Shown: piece by piece, positions 12,286 to 24,060 of the stretch
Numbering within the stretch: the first letter of the stretch is position 1
Layout of the letters: each line of letters begins with the position of its first letter
NCBI GenBank assembly: GCA_009809945.1
Contig: WTPW01001560.1
Coordinates: 101,114-165,113 of the forward strand
Source: Gigaspora margarita
Lineage: Eukaryota; Glomeromycota; Glomeromycetes; Diversisporales; Gigasporaceae
Reading direction: 5' to 3'
DNA length: 64,000 nt
Notes under the pieces: generated by a model
What the model was told of the DNA's origin: nothing
Databases searched by the model: none
The model's input: only the letters and a program-made list of their open reading frames with translations
Program-made: the position numbers and the translations under genes

Positions 12286-13242
12286 TAAGGGAGATATGCC
12301 TAATTTGGCTCAGTTAAGTTCTACGATGAATATCACGTGACTTATTAGCCAAATCGGTTTATTTTGGCACCATTCGATTCGTCTCATCGAGACGAATCGA
12401 ATGACACCAAAATCACCTGATTACGTCACTCAATCAAGAGCTATCGCCCTTTAAAGTTTATCCCAAAAACACAGTTCTATTTTGGAGTAGTGCCTAATTT
12501 GGCGCACTAAAGATTTCTTATGATATCTTGTGAACCAATGATCCAAATTACACGATTTTGGCACCATTCGATTCGTCACGAAGAGACGAGTCGGATGGTA
12601 CTAAAATCACGTGATTTTGATCGATAGTTCACAAAATATCATCATTTGACTAAAATAATCTGTGCAAAGCAACTTTTGAAATTAATAAAAAATCGCAGAT
12701 AACTTTTTGACGACTGGTTCATTTTTTATGATTTTGCTACCAACATGACGGCCTTGAAGAGACGATTCCAACGAGCCCAAAATCGTTAAAATTCAATCAC
12801 AGAGTCACAAGATCATTAAGATTTTCTTATTATTTTGATGAAAATTAGATTAGTTAAACTAATTAACTTTTATTAAAAGTGATACGAAAATCTTAACGAT
12901 ATTGTGATCCCGTGATTGGACTTTAACGATTTTGGGCTTGCTGGAATCGTCTCTTCAAGGTGGTCATTTTGGTAGTAAAATCATCAAAAATGGACCAGTC
13001 TATCAAAATTTATCTACGATTTTATGTTAATTTTTAAAGATTATATATTTATATGTTATTTTGGTTAAATGCCAATATCTTGTGAACGAACAGTCAGAAT
13101 CATATGATTTTGGTACCATTCGATTCGTCTCGATGAGACGAATCGAATGGTACCAAAATCACGTGATTCTGATCGACAGTTCGTAAGATATTGTTAGTGC
13201 GTCAAATTAGGCACTGCGCCAAATTAGGCATACCTCCCTTAT
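12286..13242. mobile_element. large foldback element with nested palindromes
   Basis: The ends are inverted repeats, AAGGGAGATATGCCTAATTT on the left and, reversed, AAGGGAGGTATGCCTAATTT on the right, both bordered by TATATA-like sequence. Inside are several perfect or near-perfect hairpins, including ATTCGATTCGTCTC facing GAGACGAATCGAAT at about 12371-12402 and again at 13115-13149. A longer pair of arms (about 12710-12840 facing 12880-13020) carries CGATTTTGGGC-like strings. GC content in the hairpins is well above the surroundings. No coding capacity. Confidence 0.75.
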
Positions 13243-13499
13243 ATATTAGTTTTCTTAGCTATTTACAGCATCATTATCTTTAAAGCATGATAAAAAAAGT
13301 ACAAGTATAATCAAAATCAGGTTTGATAGTGAAAACATGGTGATTCATAATAATGCACATTAAATTTCTTATTTTTATTAAATTTTGATTTATAATTTTG
13401 TTCAAATATTCTATTCCTGGTTTTACTATTGTATTTACAATAATTAAGATTGTATAGTTATTAATCCATTTTTAATAGTATATGTACACAAAATTTTAT

Positions 13500-13745
13500 A
13501 ACTAAATGGACAATGCATTAAACACAGTACACACATGAATTTCTGCACTTAAACATCATTATATGCACCACATAATACTATATTTATCTATAGTATGAGA
13601 ATTGTTTAACCAAACATCACTTTAACAGGTTTTTGTCTTAATTAAAGTGCATGACAAACACTATAAAAAATGTCTTTTTTTATTTTATCTTTCAGAATTG
13701 CACTAACTATGTTATGAAATTACATGAAAAGAAGGAGCATAATAC
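13500..13745. repeat. dispersed ~240-bp repeat, copy 2
   Basis: Same repeat and orientation as the one at 5640-5900; shared strings include GAATTGTTTAACCAAACAT and TTAATTAAAGTGCATGA. Function unknown. Confidence 0.65.
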
Positions 13746-14138
13746 TGTGTTAGTTATTTATTATAAGCATATATGAATATTGATTAAAAAATTCTAATGT
13801 CTAGATAATTTAAAGCCTGATTACAGTTGTTGTAGCATATAATTGATAATTAATTGATTGATTGGATACTGTAGCAATGACATTGATCATTAACAAATTT
13901 TGGGACTTAATGTGAAAATTAGTATAACACATAATAAATTTTGTAGTAATTGTAATAGAACAGTGAAATCTGCTTTGTAATATATCTGTATATGTTGAAA
14001 TATGCATTTTAGTATGTTTTTTATTATAATAAAAGAAGATTTTACTATAACATGATGATCATAAAGATTTCACTATTTTACAACTCAGTTTCACTCTGTC
14101 ACATTATAATTATTGCAATTACAGTAAATTTTTAGTAA

Positions 14139-14362
14139 GGCCATGCAAAATTAGTTTTTTGTTTTGAATAATCAGCCAACCTAATTTTTTAAAAAAAAGT
14201 TTAATTCCAATTGTGCCAAATATTCTGTTTTTGCTATTTAATTTTTTCTCTAATATCAACTGATTGCAACCATAATTTTCTGGAATTACCAAATAGATCA
14301 AAAAAAAATTAAAAATTTCTGATTTCTTGTTGTGAAAACCAAACTATTAAGTTTGCATAGCC
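14139..14362. mobile_element. PIF/Harbinger-like MITE (GGCCAYGC ends)
   Basis: The left end GGCCATGCAAAATTAGTTTT and the right end (reversed) GGCTATGCAAACTTAATAG are inverted repeats. The flanks are TAA on the left and TTA on the right, close to the TWA target of PIF/Harbinger elements. Same family as 17778-18171, 25213-25319 and 25345-25867. Confidence 0.6.
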
Positions 14363-14872
14363 TTATATGTAATATGAGCTTATTAATTTATAGTAGATTA
14401 AAAAAAATCTGACCTACCAACTAGAATTTTGGAACATCATGTTAAGTAAAACAAAAATTAACTTTATATAGTCTGATAAAAATGCAATTTTTAATAATAT
14501 AATTTCTGGTCAGTATAGGACCCCTGAATATATGCATAAAATGTTTGTAGTACACTTAGACTAAATTTTTTAAAATGTTTATTGTATAGTTACACAAATC
14601 TTATTTTTTAATAACAACTTAACCAACCTTTGATGTACACTTAATTAATAATATCAAAATAGAAATGTCGTACAGTTACTTATTGTACAAGAATAGTTTG
14701 TTGTATATAATATATAAAAATTATATGCATAACATACAAAACCTAATAAAAACTAGTAAAATCAATAATATTAGCATATTTATTTATTGTGCATAATTCA
14801 GTATCAACTTTATATACCTGTCTCTAAATTGATTCTAAAACAATTTCAATATTGTTTACTTAGGCCATACCA

Positions 14873-15113
14873 ACTTGATTCTTTGTTTAATATAACATAA
14901 ACTAATTGTAAGAGGGGGGTGGGTCATTGGAAAAAAAACACAAAAATAATAATACTACAATTTTATTGGTTGATTTTACATATATAGTTATATAAAATTT
15001 AAAAAATTAAGGAGGGGGCAAATACTATTAATTACTATTAATGTGTATTGGACTCATATAAATTTTAAAAAATAGGGGGGTTATGTTAAACAAAGAATCA
15101 AATTGGCATGGCC
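14873..15113. mobile_element. PIF/Harbinger-like MITE, divergent subfamily, TTA target duplication
   Basis: Inverted ends of about 40 bp (GGCCATACCAACTTGATTCT against GGCCATGCCAATTTGATTCT), continuing to a TTGTTTAA string on both sides. TTA lies directly outside both ends (14870-14872 and 15114-15116). G-rich runs follow the left repeat and precede the right. Non-coding. Confidence 0.7.
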
Positions 15114-16600
15114 TTAAGTATTGCAATGATTGGTATGTACTATAGGGAGAATATATATGCTACAATAAGTTTCTTATTTACTTGAATAAATTTCTCTTTA
15201 GCACTATACTAAATACTTCCTTATTTTCCTTAAGTAAAAACTTTTCTATATGTATCTAATGATTGAAGTCAAATTCATTCATTTATATACATTTTAATTT
15301 AATATATGATACATTAATGTTATCTAGCACATTAACATGCCATTTAACATGCTATGTGCCATTAATAATGATACTGCTAAACCCAAAAATTTAATATGCA
15401 CATTAACATGTTATGAAGATTTTGCAAAAAGTGTGATTATCAAGTTTATATCTCAAATTTTGACTAACATTTAATAAGTTATATGAATGCAATAATGATT
15501 TGAAATCTAATTTCAAATTAATAACTTATTATTGTTGCTTCATAAAAAGATAAAACTTTTGTGGATTACAATATTGTATAAAATTGAATATTACCAATTT
15601 CAATTACTAGAAATTTTAAAAAATTGTATAAAATTGAATATTACCAATTTCAATTACTAGAAATTTTAAAACATAAATATAATTTATTAACTTTTACTTT
15701 TTTTAAAATAATTTAACTTTAAACATTTATTATATCTTCATCATACATTAATTTATTTTTAATTAAACTATGTTGTACACTTAATTATAAATTTAAAATT
15801 ATTATTTAAAGATATAACGTACACTTAAACTATTGCTCTAATGTTTGTGTACATTTTATAATAAAATTTAAGTGTACACTTATATAAAGTTTAAAGACAA
15901 AGGTTATATATATATATAACATTAGTATTCAGGAGTTCTATCAGTATATAGCTTCACTATAATCTTTATTAGCTAAAAATTTTTATTGAAAACTACAGTT
16001 TTATTATTGAAAAATAATTATCAATGATCACAAATTTCATCATGTGTTCTACTAATTTTCAAATCAGCTATATGTATCTGAATTCAATACAAAATATAAC
16101 TATCTATACTAGAGTTATTCAATGTTTACAAATTAGACTTTCTTTAAAATGTAAATAACTCTCTAAAGTATAATTTCAAAATTTGTTCAAATTAAATTAA
16201 ATTCTAGCTATTATTCAAGCAATCTTCTTAGATATTATTTTGCATTTATATAAATTATTATATATTTCTAGTTTAGTATAACTGTAACATGTAGCTGCTT
16301 ATTATATATACTGTTATGCTTAGCTATGCCTCAGTGGATCTTGCTTGGAGTTAATAATTTTTTCATTATTTCCTCTTAATTACTGGATCTGAAAGTTAAT
16401 AGAAAGTCAGGCTAATTTTAGTATATTTTCTATAACACTAATATTTGTTGCACTGTCTGGCACTTTATAATTACTGGATCTAGAACATTTTAAAATTATC
16501 ATTAACTATATAATGAAATGATGGTTATTCATTATAACTGATGGAATTTTCCAGCCCAGCAGGTCAGGTCCATTATAACGAGGGTAGAGTGTAATGCTAT
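15114..16600. other. gene-free AT-rich interval with a short tandem duplication
   Basis: A ~49-bp unit containing GTATAAAATTGAATATTACC is present twice in tandem at about 15576-15672. TGTACACTTAA-like strings recur around 15770-15885. No gene is seen. Confidence 0.65.
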
Positions 16601-16733
16601 TATCAAACTTTATCATTTTTTTTATGAGATATCTTTTAAATCTGGTTAAACTCATTAATTAGTCCTGTTTTTATTTCAATTTGTTTCTATTAATGCATTT
16701 TAATAAAACTATTATGATTTCCAAATTCATTTA

Positions 16734-16907
16734 CAGTTGAACAAGTATGCATAGTGGACAGGTTTTGCATCAGTATTGAGATGCAATCAGATTTGAAATT
16801 ATTATAAATTACTAGATTCATACAGCAAAAACAGACTTGGTAGATTAATTTTTTAACGGATTTGACAGGTTATTAGTTTTGACAGGATCGGTTTTGGGGT
16901 TCAACTG
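16734..16907 (-). mobile_element. mariner-type MITE (CAGTTGAAC ends), TA target
   Basis: A 174-bp element with ends CAGTTGAAC and GTTCAACTG, TA on both sides. Relatives lie at 41235-41419, 49436-49622 and 50908-51092. Interior strings such as TTTGACAGGTTATTAG and GATTTGAAATTATTATAA are shared by all copies. Non-coding. Confidence 0.75.
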
Positions 16908-17189
16908 TATTTTATCGCCTAATCAATTTAACTTGTCAAAACCCTTGGACCAGACTATCAAGTTTGTCAAACTGATCGTGTTAACTATTGGCCAACCATG
17001 ACTGTTTGTATATGAAAATAAAAGAATGTATCGATTTTATTATTAGAATATTTTTATTTGTTACAAATTATTTGTTAAAGATATTTTTGTTAATAACCGT
17101 GGTAAAGTTATTTTTGTTAATAACCATGGTAAAGTTAATATCTCTATCCGAATTTAAATTTAAATCCGGATTTAAAAAACTATGTCACA

Positions 17190-17450
17190 TTATATCACAT
17201 GATATAGATATATTTGGATATATAAATCCTGAGGTGTTAACTCTAAATCGTGGTCGTAATTCTTTTTAATATTGACAAATATTATTCGTGTTATCAGAGA
17301 AAAAATATCTTTATGCCTACGAAATTTTAAAGTTATATCTTCGACAATATGTCTTTTTTTATCTGAATCCAAATAATTCTTAGCTAATTCAATAAAAAGA
17401 TTGGGTTGCATCTTGTTTAAAATTTTGGCATTAGTAGTTTTGTTTAACAT
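17190..17450 (-). pseudogene. protein-kinase-like C-terminal fragment (subdomain XI-like)
   Basis: An 86-residue minus-strand frame begins MLNKTTNAKILNKMQPNLF, continues with IELAKNYLDSDKKRHIVEDI and ends without an intact domain. The pattern E-L-A-x-x-x-x-D-S-D-x-x-x-R-x-x-x-x-D-I resembles subdomain XI of the TKL-like kinases expanded in glomeromycete fungi. Degraded versions starting MLNK occur at about 34489 and 46932 in the sister segments. Kinase assignment rests on this one motif, so a different unknown protein is possible. No promoter or upstream exons are seen. Confidence 0.35.
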
Positions 17451-17777
17451 AAATTTTCAAAGTTAATTATAATCAAACGGTAAAGTCTTTGTCTAATTGT
17501 TACAATATCATACCATAAGTATCAATTGTTGATTTATATGTTTACATTTTAATACTTTTGGGGCAGCATAAGGCAACATTCCATATATTATTTTCTTTAC
17601 TTTGAGTTTATCCATTTCTTTACAAGCGTGTTAAGTTTGCAAAATAATGTAACTACTCTAAGATTGCATACAGTCTTATGAATATAATCTACATTATTTG
17701 TTTAAATATAAGTTGTTATAATTTACTTAGCCATTTTAAGTTTTCTAATATTTACCAATAAAAAAAATTTGTTATTA

Positions 17778-18171
17778 GGCCACGCAAAGTTTATTTTTCG
17801 TTTTGCATTGCATGGAATCTGAAAACATGGGTCGGTTGGTCTTTTTTTTTTTAATTTACTGTAAATTAATAGAATAATGTTCACATCTAATGTTATACAA
17901 GGTTAATTTTTCATTTTGCACAACAAGGAATCAAAAAATTGGGTCAGCAGTCATATTTTTTCCGTCAGTCCTATCAGACAATTACGGGTAATTAAGGTCT
18001 CTATCGGGTGACGCCGGATGCAAATAGCGTAAAAAAATAAATGTCAAAAATCGAACAATTGGAACAATTGGGATCTAAAAAAAAATAAAAAAGAAAAAAA
18101 AAGAAAAAAAAGTAAAAATTGAAAAAATGGGTCGGCGGGTAATGCAAAATGAAAATCAACTTTGCGTGGCC
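17778..18171. mobile_element. PIF/Harbinger-like MITE, TTA target duplication
   Basis: Ends GGCCACGCAAAGTTTATTTT and, reversed, GGCCACGCAAAGTTGATTTT; TTA directly outside both ends (17775-17777, 18172-18174). About 394 bp. The interior carries GGGTCGG near both ends, TTACGGGTAATTAAGG and A-rich runs. Non-coding; inserted in the inverted segmental copy. Confidence 0.8.
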
Positions 18172-18857
18172 TTACATTTTATTAGCGCATTAAAGTATCC
18201 TTACGTATTTATCATCATATTTCGTGTTAATTCACATATATTTAATCTGTTTCCTGGTAAAACTGAAAATAAAATTTTTGTGTTTAACTTATTGGGATTT
18301 AATAAATTTAAAATGATTCAGCATCATTTGCTTTTAAAAATCGTCAGGATAAAAACTGAATAAATTTTTTAGTGCTACGAAAGAGATACTAGACTTAATA
18401 CTCCCACAAAAATGGGAAATAATCAGTAGAGACACACCAAATTGTTCTAATTTCTTGAACTATTGGACAAAAATAACTCATAACAACTTAATAAATTTAG
18501 TAAAAATTTTTGAAAAAATTCTAAAACTTGTAAATTCATTTAAGAAAATTTGTAATAAATTTGATCAAGCTTTTGTTTAATTATTTTTATTTAAGAGTCC
18601 AAAAATATTTTATTAAAAAATATTTAATCTCCCATTTGGTTTTATTTTATTCAAAATAACTTACCGTATTGTCGCGAAATAATGGGCATGGGCATTATTT
18701 AGAGGTTTGGCCTGAATTAAGATTAATTTAGGCCGAAATTTGTAATTTCACCCCTGCGCGTTATTTCGCGACAATATGGTAATTAATAAGCATAAAATTT
18801 TTTATTTATTAGCACTTTAAATAACTTTATATAGATTTATTTGCATTAAATTATTTA

Positions 18858-19028
18858 CAGTGAAACTTCCATAAGTGCATCCTCTATAAGTGCACATCCA
18901 CTCTAAATGTACGCTTAAATTCAGGCCCAAATATAAAGATGATCTCCATAAATGCACTTTTCTTACTGTTCTCCAAATGCACATCATTAAAGTTCGGTCC
19001 TAAGAGCATGCACTTATGGATTTTACTG
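18858..19028. mobile_element. mariner/pogo-type MITE (CAGTGAAACTTCC ends)
   Basis: The left end CAGTGAAACTTCCATAAGTG follows TA; the right end is the inverted TGCACTTATGGATTTTACTG. ATAAGTGCA-like motifs are repeated inside the left end, as in 10127-10951. About 171 bp, non-coding. Confidence 0.65.
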
Positions 19029-19163
19029 ATATTAATTTTTTTCCCATATAAAATAGGAATTTGCTATTTTTTTCTCCCTTATTGCTATTCATGTGTAGCA
19101 AATTATTTAATCAATTGCCGCATGATATATTTGCAATGCAATCAATATATAATTTGCTGTACC

Positions 19164-20682
19164 TATAGTTGGTGGTAGAATTACTGAATTACGGCAATTA
19201 CGGCATTTTACCAGTGGTAGAATTAATTACGGCATAGCATCTAATTGCCGTAAAAATTATATGCCTTAATGCCATAATGTCGTAATGCCGTAATGCCATA
19301 ATGCCATAATGCCGTAAAGCCGTAATGCCGTAATGCCGTAATCAGTGTTATAAATTCAAAAAATTTTTATTGGCCAAACTCAAAAAAAACATGCACAAAA
19401 AAAAAAGGTTATATGCGTGTTATATATACGGAAAGCCCTGATATATGTGCAAATTTAATCTATGTGCGCTGTGCCTACTGCACCGATCCAATTTACAACA
19501 CTGGCCGCAATGCCGTAATGCTGTAATTTCGTAATGCCGCAATTCTGTAATGTCGTAATACCACAATAACACAATATTGTAATAATGCGATACTGTAACT
19601 ACAGTTTAATATACTTAATTTCTGATCCGGATAAGATCAGCACTATTTTTATATTAGAATTTGGGGCAAAATTACTATGATTTTCATTATATACTGGAAT
19701 CTGATGTAGGTCCAATAAAAAGTAATTTTTTATTAAGTTAACAGGCCGTATCAATTAATTGAAAGTTGTAGAGCTCACTGAGACGCATCTAATGGTAGTT
19801 AGATCATTCAAATCGGCCCAGTGTACGCTGAGATATCGCTAAAAAATGATTGGCCACTATATAAAATTCTATGTAAACAAACTAAAAATTTTATATAGTC
19901 GGTCAATCGTTTTTTAGTGATATCTCAGCGTACATTGAGCCGATTTGGATGATCTAACCACAATTAAATGCGTCTCAGTGAGCTCTACAACTTTCAATTA
20001 ATTGACATGAGCTGTTAACTTAATAAAAAAATTATTTTTCATTGGACCTATGTCAGATTCTAGCATATAATAAAAATTTATATTGTACTTATCCCCAAAA
20101 TTTACTATTGTCCCAATATGGTAATATTGCCAATCTTATCCGGATCATCAATTAAGTAACTGCATGACACCCAGTCACTCCAAGCCGGAAACTTATGAAT
20201 ATGTTATTATTTGCCATACAAGCATTTATTTCATTTACATAAATTTTAAAACACGTAAATATGTATGTAGGCATGTATCATCTATATAAGCCATAAATGC
20301 TGCTACCAATGATGTCATTTTCAATTAATTAGCTCGTTAAAGATGTTCTCAAACCATGACTTATATACTGGTCTAATTGGCCAAAAATATAAATCAACAT
20401 TTAATCAAAATAAAATAGACCCACAAGCCTCTTTTTTCATAGTCATTACATGTTCTAAATCAATGAAGTCGACAGAATCAAATTCGAAAAAAATTTAATA
20501 GTACATTATTTAAAGAAAACCACAATACAGTACAGCATTTTAACAAACGGTATAATAACAGATAGTATTTCTGCATTACAAGTTACAGCACTACGGGATT
20601 ACAGCATTACGGCATTACGGCAAAAAATACGGCAATGCCGTAACCGTATTAATTTGTAAAATTAATTCTACCTCCAACTATA
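19164..20682. mobile_element. hAT-type non-autonomous element with TACGGCAT subterminal arrays
   Basis: Ends TATAGTTGGTGGTAGAATTA and (reversed) TATAGTTGGAGGTAGAATTA. The 8-bp flanks are GCTGTACC (19156-19163) and GCTGTACT (20683-20690), a hAT-type target duplication with one difference. Just inside the ends are arrays of ATGCCGTA/TACGGCAT in both orientations (about 19190-19340, 19500-19600 and 20590-20645). A separate long palindrome (19613-20157) sits inside. No transposase frame. Confidence 0.85.
19613..20157. mobile_element. foldback element with ~250-bp arms
   Basis: A near-perfect palindrome: the outer arms read TGATCCGGATAAGAT on both strands, and the inner arms share TTGAAAGTTGTAGAGCTCAC and TATCTCAGCGTACA-type strings. 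The centre is near 19885. It is embedded in the hAT element and separates two of its TACGGCAT arrays, so it inserted later. No coding content. Confidence 0.8.
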
Positions 20683-21254
20683 GCTGTACTTTTATATAAA
20701 TAATATTATAGCAAAATCTTTTGTATTGCGATAATATTAAATATGTGTATAGAAAAAGATACGGATAACAATGCTCATCATCTTAAATTAAGAACTATTT
20801 TATATTATGCACATGAAAATTAGCTGAAATGATTTTAAATAAGAAGGGTATAAATAGCAAAAACAGGGGTACAAATAGCATTGTCATAGAATAGTCTTAT
20901 TAAAAGATTTATAAATTTATGCTACAAACAAAATTGATAATATCATCAGATACATAAATGCAAAACCACAATCGAATTTGATTTGATAATAGTGATTTAA
21001 GCCATATATATGCTTTCCTACTAAAATATCAACTAAGCTGCCGGCTAATGGCTGATTAATGGCTCACATTCGAAATATTTCGGGAAATTTTCAAAAATTT
21101 AGTTAGGTTCGTTCGTGCATATTATCTATTATGTTTATTCATTTTCTTTTACGGATTTATCTGAATCCTGCGAATTATGTGATATTTAGCTGCATTCGCT
21201 TGCTGTGTTATTGGGATCTATGTAAATCAAAATTATATGCAGCACCATATAATG

Positions 21255-21705
21255 GTCAGGATAGTGACTAGGAAAAATTTATCACTTTTAATATAATTTA
21301 ATAGTAAAGAATGACTTTTGTGTTTTTAGATGTCTGGGGCGAATAGCTTTGCTTTTTTCAATTATTTTAGCATAAATCAATTCCTAAACATTTTTATAAC
21401 AAAGTTGCGTTAAAAGTTTTGTATTTTTGTATTAAATAATAATACTTTTGTTAGAATAGTTTACATCATGAATCAGAATTTTTGTAAAGTGTCAACTTGA
21501 AATTGAAATATTAAAGCTAAAAAAAGTTTCTACTTAACTTTGTTATAAAGGTGTTTAAGAGATGATTTATGCTAAAACAATTAAGAAAAATAAACCTATT
21601 CGCTCTAGACATCTAAAGACATTCAAGTCACTCTTTAATATTAAATTATATATAAAAAGTGACTAATAATCCCAGACACTATTTTGATTACTATCCAGAT
21701 CATTA
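21255..21705. mobile_element. foldback element with ~200-bp arms
   Basis: The left arm (ATAGTGACTAGG, then AGATGTCTGGGGCGAATAGC) is answered on the right by the inverse of ATAGTGTCTGGGATTATTAGT and CTATTCGCTCTAGACATCT. Two partial copies of the same arms occur at 31190-31650. Non-coding. Confidence 0.75.
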
Positions 21706-22011
21706 AATTCAAAAAATCACCAATAATTAATTTTTATATGGATACAGCATATAGTTTTGTCAAACATTGTTGATCGAATACCCCACTGTGTAACCATTTG
21801 TATGACATTTCTTATTAATAAACTAGGTGCTTGAGTTGCTTAAAGGGAGCTACAGATAAGTGTACTATACCTGATATTATATTATGCAGTACAAGGACCT
21901 CATGTTATGATTAGGCTTCATGGCTGTGATAGCAATGCAAGGACTTTATGTTGTGATTAGGCTCTATGTCTGCCGCAGGCAATGCAAGAGCCTCATGTTT
22001 GGTGATTGAAC

Positions 22012-22119
22012 CCCCTATAAAAAAAAAGTCAAAATTTTTTCAGATTTTTTATTACTCATTTTTTAAAATAATAATCTGAACAAAATCTGAATAGAATTTA
22101 GACTTTTTTTTATAGGGTC
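22012..22119. mobile_element. short palindromic MITE (CCCTATAAAAAAAA ends)
   Basis: Ends CCCTATAAAAAAAA and TTTTTTTTATAGGG with inverted arms (about 45 bp each, containing CAGATTTT / AAAATCTG). It interrupts the minisatellite. A larger element with similar termini lies at 45677-46012. Confidence 0.65.
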
Positions 22120-22486
22120 CACAACAATAAAGGCAGTACAAGGATCTCACTTGTGATTAGGCTCTGTGGACCTCATGTTGTGATTAGGCTCTATGGCTGC
22201 CATGAGCAGTGAAGAGCCTCATGTTTGTTGATTAAGATCGCAAGAACCCATATTGTGATTAGGCTCTATGGTAGCCGCAGGCAGTGCAAGAGCTCATGTT
22301 TAGTGATTAAGCACCATAGCTATGATAGCAGTGCAAGTATCTCATGTTGTGATTAGGCTCCATGGATGCAATAGCAATGCAAGGACTCATGTTGTGATTA
22401 GGCTCTATGGCTGTCGCAGCAGTGTAAGAACTTCATGTTTGGCGATTAAGCTTCGCAACTATGATAGCAGTACAAGGACCTTATAA

Positions 22487-22743
22487 TACAGATTTTATTC
22501 GATTTTTAACAGCTGTCCTGCCTTGTTTAGAATGCCGGGAGTGTGCTGAATGTAACCTGGGTTTGCATAAGGAAAGCATCTTCTTGTGCTACGAATACAA
22601 AGTAAAATTTCCAATTATATAATATAATTTGAAATTTTTTACCTTGTATTCGCAGTGCAGGAAGATGCACTTCTTATGCAAACCCAGGTTACATTCAACA
22701 CATCTAAACAAGGCAGGACAGCTGTTAAAAATCGAAATAAACC
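22487..22743. mobile_element. palindromic element with ~110-bp arms
   Basis: The left arm (CGATTTTTAACAGCTGTCCT and AATGTAACCTGGGTTTGCAT) is matched in inverted order on the right. The centre at about 22610 is AT-rich. It interrupts the minisatellite. Non-coding. Confidence 0.75.
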
Positions 22744-22869
22744 TGTGCTGGACTTTATATTGTAATTAGCTCCGTGGCTGCGATAGCAATGCAAGGAGCT
22801 CATGTTGTGATTAAGCTCTATGGCTTTCGCAGGCAGAAATTAATCAAAATTCAATTAAATAGTATTGCA

Positions 22870-24060
22870 TAGTTTAAAAAATTTTTGTTGAAACAAACAA
22901 TATTTTTTCACTCAAGTTTAGAAAAGGCTTAGATAATTATCAATGCAAAAGCTGCGGCAATGTGTTTTCCAAATTTTGATGATGTTTCGACAACCATCTA
23001 TATAAGGCGAGACAACTGGATTCGGTGTTTTACATTACCCCCCTCCAGAGGAGGGGGGGAGAGGGTGGTTCACATAGTAAAATTTTAAACCAATTTTTTT
23101 TTCGAAAAATTTGTTTTCCGAATTGTTCCGTGACTGTAAAAATTTTCTGAAATATCCCGAAGCCCTATATATATTTATCTAAATTTTTTAACTATGAGGG
23201 AGAGGGGGAGACTCTGAGAGGGGGGTAATGTAAAACACCGAATCCAGTTGGTCTCGCCTAAAATCAATAAAAATTTCTTTATTCTAATTCTATATGCTTG
23301 TATAATTAAAATAAAAAGAATTCATCAAACTTAAATAGGTGGTTGTCGAGATATTATCACCCAAAGTTTAGAAAAAACTTGGATAACTACAAAAGCTACG
23401 GCAAAGTTTTTCAAACTTTAGACGAAGATATCTTGACAATTTTCTATCTAAATCGATGAAATTTTTTTATTTTGATTATGCAGACACATAGAATCAGAAT
23501 AAAAAATTCATTGATTTTAGATGGGTGGTTGTCAAGATATCTTCATTCCAATATTAGAAAAAAACTTGAATATCAATAAAAACAGCGAAAGATTTTTTTC
23601 CAAACTTTGAGCGAAGACGTTTTAACAACTACTTATCTAAAATCGAGAAAAAGTTTTTATTATGATTATAAATGCCTGTATAATTAAATTAAAAAAATTA
23701 ATTAATTTTAAATATGTGGTTGTCAAGATCTCTTCATTCAAAGTTTAGAAAAAACTATCAAAACAAAAGCTGCGACAGTATTTTCCAACAAACTTTGAGC
23801 AAAGATATCATAACAGCTGTCAATATAAAAGGGATGACTTTTTTTTATTCGATTTTATACCATATAATTAAAATAAAAAAATTCTTCCATGTTAGATTGG
23901 CAGTTGTCGAGATATCTTCGCTCAAAGCTAGAAAAAAACCTGGATAACTATCAAAACAAGTTGTGGTGAAGTTTTTTTAAACTTTGAATGAAATTGTTTA
24001 ATTAATTATACAGACATATAAATCAGAATAAAAAAACTCCTTCATTAAAGGTTTGAAAAA
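22870..24060. repeat. satellite of ~215-bp palindromic units
   Basis: About five imperfect units. Each pairs a half containing GTTGTCGAGATATCTTC and AGTTTAGAAAAAACTTGGAT with its inverse (AACTTTGAGCGAAGATATCT), joined by AAATCGATGAAA and ATTATGCAGACA strings, so the array is inverted-and-direct. A MITE (23006-23258) is inserted in the first unit. Short open frames inside are by-products. Confidence 0.75.
23006..23258. mobile_element. PIF/Harbinger-like MITE (GGCGAGAC ends), TAA target duplication
   Basis: Inverted ends of about 40 bp: GGCGAGACAACTGGATTCGG on the left and GGCGAGACCAACTGGATTCG (reversed) on the right, both running into CCCCCCTC / GAGGGGGG. TAA lies outside both ends (23003-23005, 23259-23261). 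About 253 bp, unusually G/C-striped for this region; non-coding. Confidence 0.85.

Larger units (their letters stand above)
16600..21840 (-). repeat. inverted copy of the BTB-associated segmental repeat
   Basis: Read on the minus strand, this interval follows the same order as the plus-strand segments at 31120-34750 plus 41106-41520 and at 43860-47295 plus 50802-51200. From 21840 downward it has: the spacer ending in ATATAGTTTTGTCAAACATTGT, a foldback element, a segment near 20700-21220, a segment near 18180-18620, a kinase-like ORF fragment (17190-17450), and a mariner MITE segment (16600-17030). The BTB gene that should follow is absent. Later insertions (19164-20682, 18858-19028, 17778-18171) interrupt it. 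Confidence 0.6.
21885..22845. repeat. minisatellite, ~50-75-bp units, with two inserted palindromes
   Basis: Units contain TCATGTTGTGATTAGGCTCT, then ATGGCTGCCGCAGGCAGTGC and CAAGAGCCTCATGTTTGGTG, in about eight to ten imperfect copies. The array is interrupted by a palindromic insert at 22012-22119 and another at 22487-22743. GC content is higher than the flanks. No reading frame is maintained through the units. Confidence 0.75.

Noticed and set aside
16500..16600. Possible mariner-type right end (CCATTATAACGAGGGTAGAG)
   Set aside because: The partner end at about 4562 is too distant and other nearby matches are too weak.
18127..18363. 78-codon plus-strand frame
   Set aside because: Starts in the right end of a MITE and continues in non-coding segmental repeat; copies elsewhere do not keep it open.
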